Assembly (NCBI RefSeq): GCF_009755665.1
Contig: NZ_CP046622.1
Span: forward strand, 744,001 to 808,000
DNA length: 64,000 nt
Origin: Variovorax paradoxus
Lineage (GTDB): Bacteria; Pseudomonadota; Gammaproteobacteria; Burkholderiales; Burkholderiaceae_C
Reading direction: 5' to 3'
In this document: positions 25,542 to 35,713 of the stretch, in pieces
Position numbering within the stretch: the stretch's first letter is position 1
How the letters are laid out: every line of letters starts with the position of its first letter
Program-made: the position numbers and the translations under genes
Notes under the pieces: generated by a model
The model's input: the letters and a program-made list of their open reading frames with translations, nothing else
Databases searched by the model: none
Told to the model about the DNA's origin: nothing

Positions 25542-26615
25542 ATGATCCTGGTAACCGGCGGCGCAGGCTTCATTGGCGCTAATTTCGTACTCGACTGGAT
25601 CGCGCAGAGCGATGAGCCGGTCGTCAATCTCGACAAGTTGACCTATGCGGGCAACCTCGAGACGCTTGCATCGCTCAAGGGCAACCCGAACCATATCTTC
25701 GTGCAGGGCGACATCGGCGACAGCGCCTTGGTCGATCGTCTTTTGGCCGAGCACAAGCCGCGTGCCATCGTGAACTTTGCCGCGGAATCGCACGTCGACC
25801 GTTCCATTCACGGGCCGGAGGACTTCGTGCAAACCAACGTGCTCGGCACCTTTCGCCTGCTCGAATCGGTGCGCGGCCACTGGAGCGCACTGCCGGCCGA
25901 GCAAAAGGCTGCATTTCGGTTCCTGCACGTGTCGACCGACGAGGTCTACGGCTCGCTCTCCAAGACCGACCCTGCGTTCACCGAAGAGAACAAGTACGAG
26001 CCCAACAGTCCGTACTCGGCCAGCAAGGCCGGCAGTGACCACCTCGTGCGCGCCTGGCACCACACCTACGGCCTGCCGGTGGTCACCACCAACTGCTCCA
26101 ACAACTACGGTCCGTTCCACTTTCCCGAGAAGCTCATCCCGCTGATGATCGTCAACGCCCTGGCCGGCAAACCCCTGCCCGTGTACGGCGACGGCATGCA
26201 GGTGCGCGACTGGCTCTACGTGAAGGACCACTGTAGCGCCATCCGCCGCGTGCTCGAAGCCGGCAAGCTCGGCGAGACGTACAACGTCGGCGGCTGGAAC
26301 GAGAAGCCCAACATCGAGATCGTGAACACCGTGTGTGCGCTGCTCGACGAACTGCGCCCGCGCGCAGACGGCAAGCCCTACAAGGAACAGATCAGCTACG
26401 TCACCGACCGCCCCGGCCACGACCGGCGCTACGCCATCGATGCACGCAAGCTGGAGCGCGAGTTGGGCTGGAAGCCTGCTGAAACCTTCGACACCGGTAT
26501 CCGCAAGACTGTCGAGTGGTACCTCGCCAATGGCGAATGGGTGCGCAACGTGCAAAGTGGTGCGTACCGCGAGTGGGTCGAAAAGCAATACGACACGACG
26601 AAGGCGACCGCATGA
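25542..26615 (+). CDS. rmlB: dTDP-glucose 4,6-dehydratase
   Basis: Converts dTDP-glucose to dTDP-4-keto-6-deoxyglucose, the branch intermediate for dTDP-rhamnose and for the dTDP-3-amino sugars made by later genes of this locus. The 357-residue extended SDR has the NAD motif GGAGFIG (7-12), the active-site TDE triad (T132-D133-E134) and YSASK (Y158, K162). [14 protein letters not shown] and [10 protein letters not shown] are further RmlB hallmarks. It is the first gene of the plus-strand operon rmlBDAC and overlaps rmlD by ATGA. Confidence 0.95.
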   Translation: MILVTGGAGFIGANFVLDWIAQSDEPVVNLDKLTYAGNLETLASLKGNPNHIFVQGDIGDSALVDRLLAEHKPRAIVNFAAESHVDRSIHGPEDFVQTNVLGTFRLLESVRGHWSALPAEQKAAFRFLHVSTDEVYGSLSKTDPAFTEENKYEPNSPYSASKAGSDHLVRAWHHTYGLPVVTTNCSNNYGPFHFPEKLIPLMIVNALAGKPLPVYGDGMQVRDWLYVKDHCSAIRRVLEAGKLGETYNVGGWNEKPNIEIVNTVCALLDELRPRADGKPYKEQISYVTDRPGHDRRYAIDARKLERELGWKPAETFDTGIRKTVEWYLANGEWVRNVQSGAYREWVEKQYDTTKATA

Positions 26616-27502
26616 AGTTGCTGCTGCTGGGCAAGGGCGGACAGGTCGGCTGGGAGCTGCAGCGCAGCCTTGCGCCGTTGGGCGAACTGGTGGCGCTCGA
26701 TTTCGACAGCACCGATTTCAACGCCGACTTCAGCCGTCCCGAGCAGCTGGCCGAGACCGTGCTCAAGGTGCGGCCTGACGTCATCGTCAATGCCGCGGCT
26801 CACACGGCCGTCGACAAGGCCGAGAGCGAGCCCGACTTCGCGCGCAAACTCAACGCCACCTCACCCGGCGTCGTGGCCGAAGCCGCCGGGCAGATCGGCG
26901 CACTCATGGTGCATTATTCGACCGACTACGTGTTCGACGGCAGCGGCAGCAAGCCCTGGCAGGAAGACGATGCCACCGGCCCCCTCAGCGTGTATGGCCG
27001 TACCAAGCTTGAAGGTGAGCAACTGGTGGCTACGCACTGCGTCAAGCACCTGATCTTTCGCACCAGCTGGGTGTTTGCCGCACGCGGCGGCAACTTCGCC
27101 AAGACCATGTTGCGGCTTGCCAAGGAACGCGACAAACTGACCGTCATCGACGACCAATACGGGGCCCCGACCGGTGCCGAGCTGCTGGCCGATGTCACGG
27201 CGCATGCGATTCGCGCCACCTTGCAAGACCCATCCAAGGCAGGCCTGTATCACGCGGTGGCCGGCGGCGAGACCACCTGGTGCGGCTATGCGCGCTTCGT
27301 GCTCGAGCAAGCGCGCCAGGCTGGCGTAGAACTCAAGGCCGGCCCCGAACAGGTCGAAGCCATACCCACGAGTGCCTTCCCCACGCCAGCGACGCGGCCT
27401 CACAACTCGCGTCTCGATACTGCCAAGCTGCAGACCATATTTGGTCTGCGCCTGCCGCCCTGGCAGGAAGGCGTTGCGCGCATGCTGCGCGAGACGCTCT
27501 GA
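26612..27502 (+). CDS. rmlD: dTDP-4-dehydrorhamnose reductase
   Basis: Final NADPH-dependent step of dTDP-L-rhamnose synthesis. The 296-residue protein shows the Rossmann motif [33 protein letters not shown] and the catalytic YGRTK, all standard for RmlD. Its ATG overlaps the rmlB stop. The next gene, rmlA, follows after 27 bp. Confidence 0.95.
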   Translation: MKLLLLGKGGQVGWELQRSLAPLGELVALDFDSTDFNADFSRPEQLAETVLKVRPDVIVNAAAHTAVDKAESEPDFARKLNATSPGVVAEAAGQIGALMVHYSTDYVFDGSGSKPWQEDDATGPLSVYGRTKLEGEQLVATHCVKHLIFRTSWVFAARGGNFAKTMLRLAKERDKLTVIDDQYGAPTGAELLADVTAHAIRATLQDPSKAGLYHAVAGGETTWCGYARFVLEQARQAGVELKAGPEQVEAIPTSAFPTPATRPHNSRLDTAKLQTIFGLRLPPWQEGVARMLRETL

Positions 27503-27529
27503 AGAGTGAATTCACACGAGAAGAAACGC

Positions 27530-28423
27530 ATGACCACGACTCAACGTAAAGGCATCATCCTCGCCGGAGGCTCGGGCACCCGGCTGCACCCCGCAACGCT
27601 GGCGATAAGCAAACAGCTGCTACCGGTGTACGACAAGCCGATGATCTATTACCCGCTCAGCACGTTGATGCTGGGTGGCATGCGCGACATCCTGATCATC
27701 AGCACGCCGCAGGACACGCCGCGCTTCCAGCAGCTGTTGGGCGACGGCAGTCAGTGGGGCATCAACTTGCAGTACGCGGTGCAGCCCAGTCCCGACGGGC
27801 TTGCGCAGGCATTCATCATCGGCGACAAGTTCGTAGGAAATTCGCCTAGCGCGCTGGTGCTGGGCGACAACATCTTCTACGGCCACGACTTCGTCCACCT
27901 GCTGTCCGGTGCGGACGCCAAGGACTCGGGCGCAACCGTGTTTGCCTATCACGTTCATGACCCCGAGCGCTATGGCGTGGTGGCCTTTGACGCACAGGGC
28001 AAGGCCAGCAGCATCGAGGAGAAGCCACTAAAGCCGAAGAGCAGCTATGCGGTCACAGGGCTGTACTTTTATGATGCCCAAGTGGTAGACATCGCCAAGG
28101 CCGTGAAGCCGAGCGCGCGCGGCGAACTCGAAATCACCGCAGTCAATCAGGCGTACCTTGAGTTGGACCAGTTAAACGTGCAGATCATGCAACGCGGTTA
28201 TGCGTGGCTAGACACCGGGACGCACGATAGCCTGCTGGAAGCTGGGCAGTTCATTGCGACGCTGGAGCATCGGCAGGGATTGAAGATTGCGTGTCCTGAA
28301 GAGATTGCTTGGCGCAATGGGTTCATCACAACCGAGCAGCTCGAAAAACTTGCTGCACCGCTGGAGAAAAGCGGCTATGGCAAATACCTCAAGCACCTGC
28401 TGAACGATGAGGTGCGCTCGTGA
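27530..28423 (+). CDS. rmlA: Glucose-1-phosphate thymidylyltransferase
   Basis: Makes dTDP-glucose from glucose-1-phosphate and dTTP, the entry step for both dTDP-sugar routes in the cluster. The 297-residue sequence opens with [16 protein letters not shown] and continues with [30 protein letters not shown] and [24 protein letters not shown] at 27506 is in frame, but the ATG at 27530 follows AGAAG and matches RmlA length. The stop overlaps the GTG start of rmlC. Confidence 0.95.
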   Translation: MTTTQRKGIILAGGSGTRLHPATLAISKQLLPVYDKPMIYYPLSTLMLGGMRDILIISTPQDTPRFQQLLGDGSQWGINLQYAVQPSPDGLAQAFIIGDKFVGNSPSALVLGDNIFYGHDFVHLLSGADAKDSGATVFAYHVHDPERYGVVAFDAQGKASSIEEKPLKPKSSYAVTGLYFYDAQVVDIAKAVKPSARGELEITAVNQAYLELDQLNVQIMQRGYAWLDTGTHDSLLEAGQFIATLEHRQGLKIACPEEIAWRNGFITTEQLEKLAAPLEKSGYGKYLKHLLNDEVRS

Positions 28424-28968
28424 AAGTCACCGCTACCGCTATTGCAGACGTGCTAGTGCTCGAACCGAAGGTATTCGGCGATTCGCGTGGGTTCTTTCTC
28501 GAGAGTTTCAATCAAGGCGCCTTCGACGAGGCTGTGGGGAGGCGTGTAAAGTTCGTTCAGGACAATCATTCGCGTTCTGTAAAGGGAGTTCTCCGAGGCC
28601 TGCATTACCAAGTACAGCAGACACAGGGCAAGCTAGTGCGTGCGGTGCGCGGGGCGGTATTTGACGTCGCGGTGGACATTCGTAAATCGTCGCCAACGTT
28701 CGGCCAATGGACTGGCGTTGAACTGACTGAAAAAAACCACAAGCAGCTTTGGGTGCCAGAAGGATTGGCACATGGATTTTTGGTGCTCACAGAGTCTGCT
28801 GACGTCTTGTATAAGGCGACAGATTACTATGCGCCCGAGCATGAGCGCGCCATCCGATGGGACGACGCAAAACTTGAGATACAGTGGCCGGACACAGGCG
28901 TCCCCGTGCAACTTTCGGCTAAGGATCACCAAGCGGCGACCATGGACAGCGCGGAGTTCTTTGAGTGA
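28420..28968 (+). CDS. rmlC: dTDP-4-dehydrorhamnose 3,5-epimerase
   Basis: Epimerises C3 and C5 of dTDP-4-keto-6-deoxyglucose. The 182-residue cupin contains [35 protein letters not shown] with the catalytic histidine region, and [20 protein letters not shown]. The start is GTG, overlapping the rmlA stop as GTGA. From here to about 33 kb the DNA becomes distinctly less GC-rich. Confidence 0.95.
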   Translation: MKVTATAIADVLVLEPKVFGDSRGFFLESFNQGAFDEAVGRRVKFVQDNHSRSVKGVLRGLHYQVQQTQGKLVRAVRGAVFDVAVDIRKSSPTFGQWTGVELTEKNHKQLWVPEGLAHGFLVLTESADVLYKATDYYAPEHERAIRWDDAKLEIQWPDTGVPVQLSAKDHQAATMDSAEFFE

Positions 28969-29056
28969 CGGCTTAATGCTAGGGTCGCGCCGGTGCGGAA
29001 TCGCCAACATAGTCATGACGACTTGGGACCGGATTAGGCGAGCCTCGCAAAAACAA

Positions 29057-31123
29057 ATGTTTAATAAGCACAAGCGGATTCTTTGGCTCCTGAACCATCG
29101 CACCTTGATGCCCTTCGAAGCGCCGCTTATTCGACGGCTCGGCTTCGAGATATTTATCCCCAAGATAATTCCTAAGACAGGATTTCGAAGTGGAGACGTC
29201 GACTACGGCTACGACACTTCACTGTCTCTCCCGCCTCGGGTCTTGGAACGGCTGAATGAATTCAATTTTTATGAGGAATCATGGCCCAGCGATATCGTAG
29301 TGATCATCAATCGATACTTCGGTGCCGCTTTCATCGTTGCGCACCTAAGACAGGCATCGGAGGCGATCGACAACTTTGAAGGCCAAATCGTTTTCAGAGC
29401 TTTCGGTCTCGAGAACGGCAACTGTTACACCCGGGCGCTCGCGCATCTTTACGGCCCGATGATTCATCGCAAGATCGAAGGCATCAAGCACAGATTCTGG
29501 TTTGGGGAGGGCTATGACAATCTGCACGAGTGCGAAAGCTCGCTCTTCGGAGAAAGGGCGCTCTTTCTCCCAATTGGCGTTCCGAAGATCTTCTTCACCA
29601 ACGCCAAGCAGTGGCGCGGGAAAGTCAAAAAAATTCTTTTCGTGTGTCCAAACGCGGTCACGAATCTTTACTACTCCGGCATTTACAAGAAGTTCAAAGA
29701 GAACTTCGGTGACTTACCGCACGTGATCGTCGGTGCACAGGATGTACCGGTTGCGGACCCCCACGTTGTGGGTTTTGTGTCAGACGATGAGCTTCATCGG
29801 CTTTACCTGGATTGCGCACTTCTTTATTACCCGTCCATTGAAGTTCGACACGTCCACTATTCACCAATCGAAGCCGCGATCAATGGTATGCCAGTGATCT
29901 TTTTCGCCGGTTCATTGCTGGATAGGCTGAGTCGCGGTTCGACAAAAGGCCGGGTGAATTCCATCGCCGAGGCGCGTGAACTTGTCGAGCGAATTCTAGC
30001 GGGTGACAGGCCACTCATAGATGAGATCAAGGCCGATCAGCAGGAGATCGCCTATCATTTCTCAGACGCTTACTGCGAACCGACGTGGCGCCGACAGATG
30101 CAAAACAGCGGATTTTTTGCAGCGATGCAAAGGACGTCAAAATGGCAAATCGCTTGGATCGAACTTCTTCGCTCGTTGCTGAAACCGGTTGCGCACGGGC
30201 GGCTGAAGATCAACCCTCACCGTCGAGCTTTGACGCTGATGAGTACAACGCTGACACCTACTGAGGCTAAGGAGAAGTACGGTTCATCTCTCTTCGACGG
30301 CGTTTCGTTTAAGGACGTAGGGTTTCCGCCGTTCGTCGATCTCGTGGACGGCATCAGCGCCGATGAAGGCTGGGGGCGCTGGAGCAACGGCAAGACAATC
30401 ACTATTGTCCTCAAACACGTACTCCATGGAGAGTTTCGACTTTATGTGTACGGTGTGGCATTCGGAAAAAATGCAGAGGTACCTGTACCCGTGCGAATTG
30501 GCACGCAGACCCGAATGATGCAGTTGGCTTCAAGCTTGGAGAAATCTAGTGGTGTGTGGCTGCATTTCAATCTGAAAAAACCTGCGAACGTTATCCTAAT
30601 AACGATTCCGTATCCGACCGTTCCTGAAGTGGATACGCGCTCCCTGGGGGTCGGTTTGGTAAAGATCGCAGCATCGCCCATCGGTCTGAGTCTGGAGGAT
30701 GCCAAGCGCGCACTGGGCACCACACTAACGGACGGATTGGATTTCCGGTCTTCTGAATTTCCGGCGTTCGTCGATTCAATCCAAGGATTGTCTGATCCCG
30801 AGCCTTGGGGGCGTTGGAGCGACGGTAAAACAGTGATGCTCGAGCTGAAGCACACGCTTCAGGGCGCTTTCGCGCTCATCCTGCGTGCCGCAGCATATGG
30901 CTCGAATATCGGTGCACCGATCGCGGTACGCATCGGCGAACAAACCCGAACGATGTATTTAACGGCGCAGGCAAGCGAGCCTGTAGTGATCGAATTCGAT
31001 TTGAAAGTGCCTGCGAAGGTCATTGAGATTGATGTGCCGTATCCGACGTCACCTCCTCAGGATCCTCGCAAGATTGGCATCGGCTTTTATGAGATGGCTG
31101 TCCTAGCGAGGGATGCCGGATAG
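29057..31123 (+). CDS. Glycosyltransferase with two C-terminal tandem DUF7024-like repeats
   Basis: A 688-residue protein. Residues 1 to about 390 resemble a GT-B-type glycosyltransferase (RILWLLNHRTLMPFEAPLI, VIVGAQDVPVADPHVVGFVS, HYSPIEAAINGMPVIFF). Then come two similar domains (about 395-540 and 541-683). Each carries an EGWGRWSNGK/EPWGRWSDGK motif, a V-R-I-G-x-QTR strand and an IPYPT/VPYPT block followed by R-x-LG-x-G or RKIGIGF. I recall this pattern from DUF7024, found in surface-polysaccharide proteins. The start is uncertain: ATGs at 28976, 29015 and 29057 are all in frame, and the last fits the glycosyltransferase core best. GC content is low (58/120 GC over 29221-29340). It ends the plus-strand rml operon. 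Confidence 0.65.
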   Translation: MFNKHKRILWLLNHRTLMPFEAPLIRRLGFEIFIPKIIPKTGFRSGDVDYGYDTSLSLPPRVLERLNEFNFYEESWPSDIVVIINRYFGAAFIVAHLRQASEAIDNFEGQIVFRAFGLENGNCYTRALAHLYGPMIHRKIEGIKHRFWFGEGYDNLHECESSLFGERALFLPIGVPKIFFTNAKQWRGKVKKILFVCPNAVTNLYYSGIYKKFKENFGDLPHVIVGAQDVPVADPHVVGFVSDDELHRLYLDCALLYYPSIEVRHVHYSPIEAAINGMPVIFFAGSLLDRLSRGSTKGRVNSIAEARELVERILAGDRPLIDEIKADQQEIAYHFSDAYCEPTWRRQMQNSGFFAAMQRTSKWQIAWIELLRSLLKPVAHGRLKINPHRRALTLMSTTLTPTEAKEKYGSSLFDGVSFKDVGFPPFVDLVDGISADEGWGRWSNGKTITIVLKHVLHGEFRLYVYGVAFGKNAEVPVPVRIGTQTRMMQLASSLEKSSGVWLHFNLKKPANVILITIPYPTVPEVDTRSLGVGLVKIAASPIGLSLEDAKRALGTTLTDGLDFRSSEFPAFVDSIQGLSDPEPWGRWSDGKTVMLELKHTLQGAFALILRAAAYGSNIGAPIAVRIGEQTRTMYLTAQASEPVVIEFDLKVPAKVIEIDVPYPTSPPQDPRKIGIGFYEMAVLARDAG

Positions 31124-31159
31124 CCTTTCAGGCGCAATCTACGCCGCAGTGCTCAAATC

Positions 31160-31177
31160 GCGACGGCAATCCGTCGC
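31160..31177. terminator. Hairpin between convergent polysaccharide operons
   Basis: GCGACGG, loop CAAT, CCGTCGC is a perfect 7-bp GC-rich stem with a tetraloop, midway in the 109-bp gap between the plus-strand rml operon and the minus-strand operon that ends at 31233. There is no T-run, so intrinsic termination is unproven. Confidence 0.45.
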
Positions 31178-31232
31178 TGCATCCCAATCTTGGAAGCGCA
31201 GCGCATGATGGTTTTTGTTGTTCATGCTCGCA

Positions 31233-33407
31233 TCAGTGCCGCACGGGATTCACACGGACCTCGATACTAGTCAGACGCGCGGAGAGCCCGTGGTAATCTT
31301 TGTCGACGGCGGAATTCAACTCAAGAACGTTCGCGCCACGACGCAGCAAGCCTTTTGGAATAGAAGCCGAAAAATTGCTGGTGGTGGCCCAGCGAATTGG
31401 CAGTTCATCTCCGTTGACGAGTACTCGCATGCTTTCTCGGATGGAGGCGTTCCGAACGAGGTCGAATGTTCCCGCCACCTCGTAGGGCTGATCGCTCGGA
31501 TTGATGTTGAAAATCAGGTTGGATTTTTTCTGCGACTTCCACGCGGCGGCATCATGGTGCAAATAACCTTGGCTCCATTCGGCCTCACGCCAGCCACTGC
31601 CCTGGATTGGTTGCTCTAGGCTCCACCACTTGCCGAAATCCCATCGATAGGTCGACCTGTCCTCGGCCGAGTTGAACAGGTTTACTGCCGCGAAGGGTCG
31701 ATCCGCCATCAGTATATTGCGATACCGCCTTGCAGCGGGTGTGTCGGCGGTTTCCAGTAGCCCCCGATAGGGGTCGAGTCCGCTGTCGGAAGCCACGTTA
31801 CCATTCAGTTCGATTGCAATTTGTACCAATTGCGATTTCAATTTCACGATGTCCGGGGTGGCGCGCGCCGGCATGTTTGCAATCGTCTCTGCAGGCGTGA
31901 AGGTCCAAGTCTTGGAATCTTCGATGCAATGGCCGGCACGCAAAATTGAATCGAGCTTTTGCCAATCTCCGTTAGGCATCAGGCAAATATAGGGTGCCTC
32001 GATTGGCTGGGCATAGAGGTAAGTCAAAGCATAGTCGAGATTGTCGCGCAGCATCCAGCTGTGCGATAGCCGGCCCGAATGATCGAGGATTAAAAGCGTC
32101 TTGCCGGTTTGAGTGCTCGGATCAAAATTCTCAACGATTGCGCGCAAAATCTTGCGCTGATCTTCTGATAGGGCCACGTAGTGGTGGAATTGATAGAGTT
32201 GAGAAGCGGCTCCGGCGGTCAGAAGAAGCGCGACAGACGCACACGCCAACATTTTTGAGAATTTGGCAAGCGACATCACGAGGGCAGTCACTATCAATGC
32301 AGCGCCTAACGTCGAGAAGAGAAACGTTCTTTGAGAAATGAGGACGTGGGAAGCAGAGAACAGATACGGCACATAGCCCAACACCAGCAGCAGCGCGCCC
32401 ACAACGGCCATACGCATCTGCGAGAACACCGCGCGGAACTTACTTGCGAAGACGACGCTGTGCCCTGATCTCTCTTGTTCCGAAGCTGGAAAGAACAGGA
32501 TGCATCCTGAAGAGATTAAGCCGAAAGCGAACAAATAGAGGTAGCTTCGGAATTCGCGTGCAGCCATGCCCCAAGCATCAAACCATCCACCGACCAAAGC
32601 GCGAGCGATGCCGACATCGAAGAGCTTCGGCAGCGCTTGGTACAGCACCGTAAAGGGCGAGTTGCGGTTCGTGATGGTTTGCTGGTAGGAGTCTCCACCG
32701 GATGCCGACGCTACGACGACGTAGAGCACGTACAGAACCGCAGAGGCGATCCAGCCCAATGCCGGCCACGGATTGCGCCGCAGCTCGCGCAGCGTTGCGG
32801 CAGTCCCTTCTCGGCACCAGAGCACGAAAAGCGGTAGCCCGATGATCATCAGCGCCACCTCGTACATCATTTGTGCCGCGAGCATGCTTGCACAGCCCAG
32901 TGCAATAAGGACTCTGCGAGCCCATCCGGCTTCTTGGTACTGGGTGCGAACGAGCAGGGCGGCGCCGAGAAGCAGCAGCGACAGCGACAGATTAATGTGC
33001 TGGCTGCGAAACGACAACTGCATTGTGTCGGCCGGGTACAGCAAGACCAGCACCCCGAAGAACACGCCCCAACGCGGTGAACGCGTTGCAATAGCTGCGA
33101 GGTATGAAGCCGCGCCCCCTTTTAAGACCAGCGTGGCCATCAATATCCAGTTCCAAGAGTCGAACGAGTCGCGATCCAGCAGATAGCCAACCGCGTGCGG
33201 GAACACCGTGAGGGGCCGGAGTCTGTGCGCTTCCAGCATCGTTTGGGACTTCACGAACAGCACCGGTCCTGTGTTCGTGAAAAGCCCCAGCACTCCCCAT
33301 TCCTCGAGCAGGCCGTGCAGGCTGAAGCCGAATGGCAGCCAAAGCATCAGTACAACGACAACCGATGGCAATGCGAAAGCGGGCCAGGTTCTTCTCACGT
33401 ATTTCAT
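31233..33407 (-). CDS. Polytopic membrane protein, candidate GT-C-type glycosyltransferase (GtrX-like)
   Basis: A 724-residue protein. The first ~420 residues contain about eleven membrane helices. Early loops carry an EEW motif and RPLTVFPHAVGYLL, and acidic residues in the first outer loop are typical of GT-C enzymes. The C-terminal ~300 residues are soluble and include a jelly-roll-like end with DRSTYRWDFGKWW. I do not recognise a named family. It lies at the end of the minus-strand operon directly after gtrA and near gtrB, the position of serotype-specific transferases in gtr clusters, so transfer of a lipid-linked sugar onto O antigen in the periplasm is inferred. The ATG at 33407 is used. 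Confidence 0.55.
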   Translation of the reverse strand: MKYVRRTWPAFALPSVVVVLMLWLPFGFSLHGLLEEWGVLGLFTNTGPVLFVKSQTMLEAHRLRPLTVFPHAVGYLLDRDSFDSWNWILMATLVLKGGAASYLAAIATRSPRWGVFFGVLVLLYPADTMQLSFRSQHINLSLSLLLLGAALLVRTQYQEAGWARRVLIALGCASMLAAQMMYEVALMIIGLPLFVLWCREGTAATLRELRRNPWPALGWIASAVLYVLYVVVASASGGDSYQQTITNRNSPFTVLYQALPKLFDVGIARALVGGWFDAWGMAAREFRSYLYLFAFGLISSGCILFFPASEQERSGHSVVFASKFRAVFSQMRMAVVGALLLVLGYVPYLFSASHVLISQRTFLFSTLGAALIVTALVMSLAKFSKMLACASVALLLTAGAASQLYQFHHYVALSEDQRKILRAIVENFDPSTQTGKTLLILDHSGRLSHSWMLRDNLDYALTYLYAQPIEAPYICLMPNGDWQKLDSILRAGHCIEDSKTWTFTPAETIANMPARATPDIVKLKSQLVQIAIELNGNVASDSGLDPYRGLLETADTPAARRYRNILMADRPFAAVNLFNSAEDRSTYRWDFGKWWSLEQPIQGSGWREAEWSQGYLHHDAAAWKSQKKSNLIFNINPSDQPYEVAGTFDLVRNASIRESMRVLVNGDELPIRWATTSNFSASIPKGLLRRGANVLELNSAVDKDYHGLSARLTSIEVRVNPVRH

Positions 33408-33435
33408 CAAGAGCGAAAATTGGGTCGGGCCGGCT

Positions 33436-33807
33436 TTAACGAAACAGCCACCGGCTCGCGGCGAACGTCAGCGGAATGGTGATGGCGATGCTTGCGATCG
33501 GCGCGAAGGTTGGATGCAGATTTAGCGCGTCGACCCACACATAAATGATCAGGGCACCCACCAGGTACTGCACCAGATAGACAAGCGGCAACATTGCGGC
33601 TTTCTTCTCGCTGCGTGGCGCGCCGAAGACAAAGATTCTGTTCAGCACATAAGCAAGTGCGATCCCGGCCACGAATGCGAATGCATAGCTAAGCCAGTAT
33701 GGCAATACCTGCAGCAGAGCCAGGTACAGCAGGTAGGTGCAGAGCGTGTTCAAACCGCCTGAAACCAGGAATCGGACGAATGGCGATCCGATTTGCCGCG
33801 CGGGCAT
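33436..33807 (-). CDS. gtrA: GtrA-family membrane protein (putative lipid-linked sugar flippase)
   Basis: A 123-residue, four-helix protein of the GtrA family. It starts with FVRFLVSGGLNTLCTYLLYL and contains ALAYVLNRIFVF, both family blocks, and ends in a basic FAASRWLFR. GtrA proteins are thought to flip undecaprenyl-phosphate-linked sugars made by GtrB. It is 28 bp from the 724-residue membrane protein and 11 bp from the fdtD-like gene, in one transcription unit with gtrB. Confidence 0.88.
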   Translation of the reverse strand: MPARQIGSPFVRFLVSGGLNTLCTYLLYLALLQVLPYWLSYAFAFVAGIALAYVLNRIFVFGAPRSEKKAAMLPLVYLVQYLVGALIIYVWVDALNLHPTFAPIASIAITIPLTFAASRWLFR

Positions 33808-33818
33808 TGGCGACGGCG

Positions 33819-34766
33819 TCAGGATTGGCCGGCTCCGCCGACCTTCAGGCGCAAAAATTCACCATGATCGCGAATGTAGTCGGCGTTGTCGTAGTAGTCG
33901 GACGCGAACACCAGCAGCACCGCATCCGCTGAATAGCGGTACTGGATACCCCAGGTCATGGGTGGGAGGTAGACACCAATTGACGGTGAGTCAAGCTTGA
34001 ATTCCTCTCGCCGCTTGCCGTCGTCGGCGACGACGCTAACCTTGCCTTTTACGGCGATCAGAAACTGATGGCAGGTGCGGTGCGCATGCTCGCCTCGCGT
34101 TTCCGCCGTCGGTACGTCGTAGACGAGGAAATAGCGAAGCGGCTTGAAGGGAATATCACGCTCGAATTCGCCCACCGACAAGCTGCCGCGCATGTCTGGC
34201 ACTGCGCGCAATGTGTGTAGTGTCACGCCTTCGATCGATGTGGCGCTGGTACCTACCGATTTCGAATTGCCATGCTCGGCGGGCGAGTGCGTATTCGCGT
34301 GCGCGTCGACGTATCCGGTAATGCGCGCTGGGTTGCCGACCACGATGGCATTGGGTGGCACAGACCGCGTAACGACCGAGCCTGCACCGATCATCGCGTT
34401 GCGTCCTACGGTAATGCCGGGCAGTATCGTGGCGTTGGCGCCGATCGACGCACCGGCCTGAATGAGCGTTTTGCCGAAGGCCTCGGGATACTGACGACTG
34501 CGGGGAAACAAGTCATTCGTGAAGGTCGCATTCGGGCCGATGAATACATCGTCCTCGATGACCACGCCGTCCCACAACTGCACACCACATTTGACCGTAA
34601 CGCGGTCTCCAACGACTACATCGTTCTCGACAAAAACGTTGTCGCAAATATTGCAATCGCTTCCGATTCGCGCATTCGGCAGCACGTGCGCAAATGCCCA
34701 CACTCGGGTGCCGCTACCGATTTGGGTGCTCTCGCAGAGAGCGTTCGGATGTGCAAAGTAGTCCAT
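33819..34766 (-). CDS. fdtD: Bifunctional dTDP-sugar N-acetyltransferase / 3,4-ketoisomerase (FdtD/WxcM type)
   Basis: A 315-residue fusion. Residues 1 to about 160 form a left-handed beta-helix acetyltransferase ([51 protein letters not shown]). Residues 180-310 are an FdtA/QdtA-type cupin ([67 protein letters not shown]). With RmlA, RmlB and the aminotransferase at 35714-36805 it completes a route to dTDP-3-acetamido-3,6-dideoxyhexose (Fuc3NAc or Qui3NAc). Stereochemistry cannot be read from the sequence. It sits between gtrA and gtrB. Confidence 0.9.
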   Translation of the reverse strand: MDYFAHPNALCESTQIGSGTRVWAFAHVLPNARIGSDCNICDNVFVENDVVVGDRVTVKCGVQLWDGVVIEDDVFIGPNATFTNDLFPRSRQYPEAFGKTLIQAGASIGANATILPGITVGRNAMIGAGSVVTRSVPPNAIVVGNPARITGYVDAHANTHSPAEHGNSKSVGTSATSIEGVTLHTLRAVPDMRGSLSVGEFERDIPFKPLRYFLVYDVPTAETRGEHAHRTCHQFLIAVKGKVSVVADDGKRREEFKLDSPSIGVYLPPMTWGIQYRYSADAVLLVFASDYYDNADYIRDHGEFLRLKVGGAGQS

Positions 34767-34768
34767 GG

Positions 34769-35704
34769 CTAAGCCGCTTTATCGAATTCGTGGATGCGCA
34801 TCGCTACTGTGTGCGGACGGCCCTTTGTGTTCTCGTAGATCCGCCAGGCATAAGAACCCACGATGCCTAGGCCGAAGAGGTTTACAGCGCCCAGGAAGAC
34901 GATGGTCAGCATCGTCATGGCATAGCCGGGAACGGAGATGAAGCCTGTCAGCCTGCCAATCATGACGACGATACCCAGCAATCCTGCGAGCGCCGCGGTG
35001 GTCCCGCCCACGCGCACCAATAGGCGGATCGGCAAGTCGGTGAACGAGAACACACTGTCCATCAGATAGTTGATCTTTTTACGGAGCGTCCACGCAGACT
35101 TGCCATGTTGGCGAGTCTGGCGAACATAGTGAATAAGCTTGCGTCGAAAGCCGAGCCAGAAGAGTTGCGCAATCAGCGAGCTGTGGCGCTCATCGAGCTG
35201 CAGCAGCGAATCTCTGAAGACCCGGTTACAGCCGAACACGTCCACGCCGCCGGGTGGAACCTCAGGTACCACATATTTTCTGTAAAGCGCCCAAAAGAGC
35301 TGGGCTGGCAGGCGGCTCAGCAAGGGATCTTCGCGGCCGCTGCGCGTGCCGACCACGACGTCGACTGGCTCGCCACGTAGCGCGCGGTCCATTTGGAGCA
35401 CTAATTCTGGTGGCTCCTGGAGGTCGGCTGCCATCACCGCATAGCGTTCACTCTCGCACAGTTCGAGCCCCGCGCGGATGGCGGAGAACGAGCCGAAGTT
35501 GCGCGATAGGAGCATCAGCCTGGAAGGGAAGGGCTGCGAGGGTAGTGCATCTCGCAGCAATTCATAGCAACGGTCCGGACTGCCGTCGATGACAAACACT
35601 GCTTGCATTTGTCCGTCCAGCTGTCTATGCAGCATCGCCACGGCGCGCAGCAAGTCCGGTATGGAACCTTCATTCCGGTAGACCGGGATCACGAGCGTCA
35701 GCAC
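34769..35704 (-). CDS. gtrB: GtrB-like GT2 undecaprenyl-phosphate glycosyltransferase
   Basis: A 311-residue family-2 transferase of the GtrB/dolichol-phosphate-mannose-synthase type, expected to move a sugar from a nucleotide donor to undecaprenyl phosphate on the cytosolic face. The GT-A domain shows [34 protein letters not shown] and [11 protein letters not shown]. Two C-terminal membrane helices follow, as in GtrB. It starts 9 bp after the fdtB-like gene and ends 2 bp before fdtD, which suggests that the sugar made by those two genes is its donor. Confidence 0.88.
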   Translation of the reverse strand: MLTLVIPVYRNEGSIPDLLRAVAMLHRQLDGQMQAVFVIDGSPDRCYELLRDALPSQPFPSRLMLLSRNFGSFSAIRAGLELCESERYAVMAADLQEPPELVLQMDRALRGEPVDVVVGTRSGREDPLLSRLPAQLFWALYRKYVVPEVPPGGVDVFGCNRVFRDSLLQLDERHSSLIAQLFWLGFRRKLIHYVRQTRQHGKSAWTLRKKINYLMDSVFSFTDLPIRLLVRVGGTTAALAGLLGIVVMIGRLTGFISVPGYAMTMLTIVFLGAVNLFGLGIVGSYAWRIYENTKGRPHTVAMRIHEFDKAA

Positions 35705-35713
35705 GGTGCGACC

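Noticed and set aside
28772..29056. Extension of the repeat-bearing glycosyltransferase upstream into rmlC
   Set aside because: The extra residues overlap rmlC, look unlike any transferase N-terminus and have no ribosome site; the core starts near 29057.
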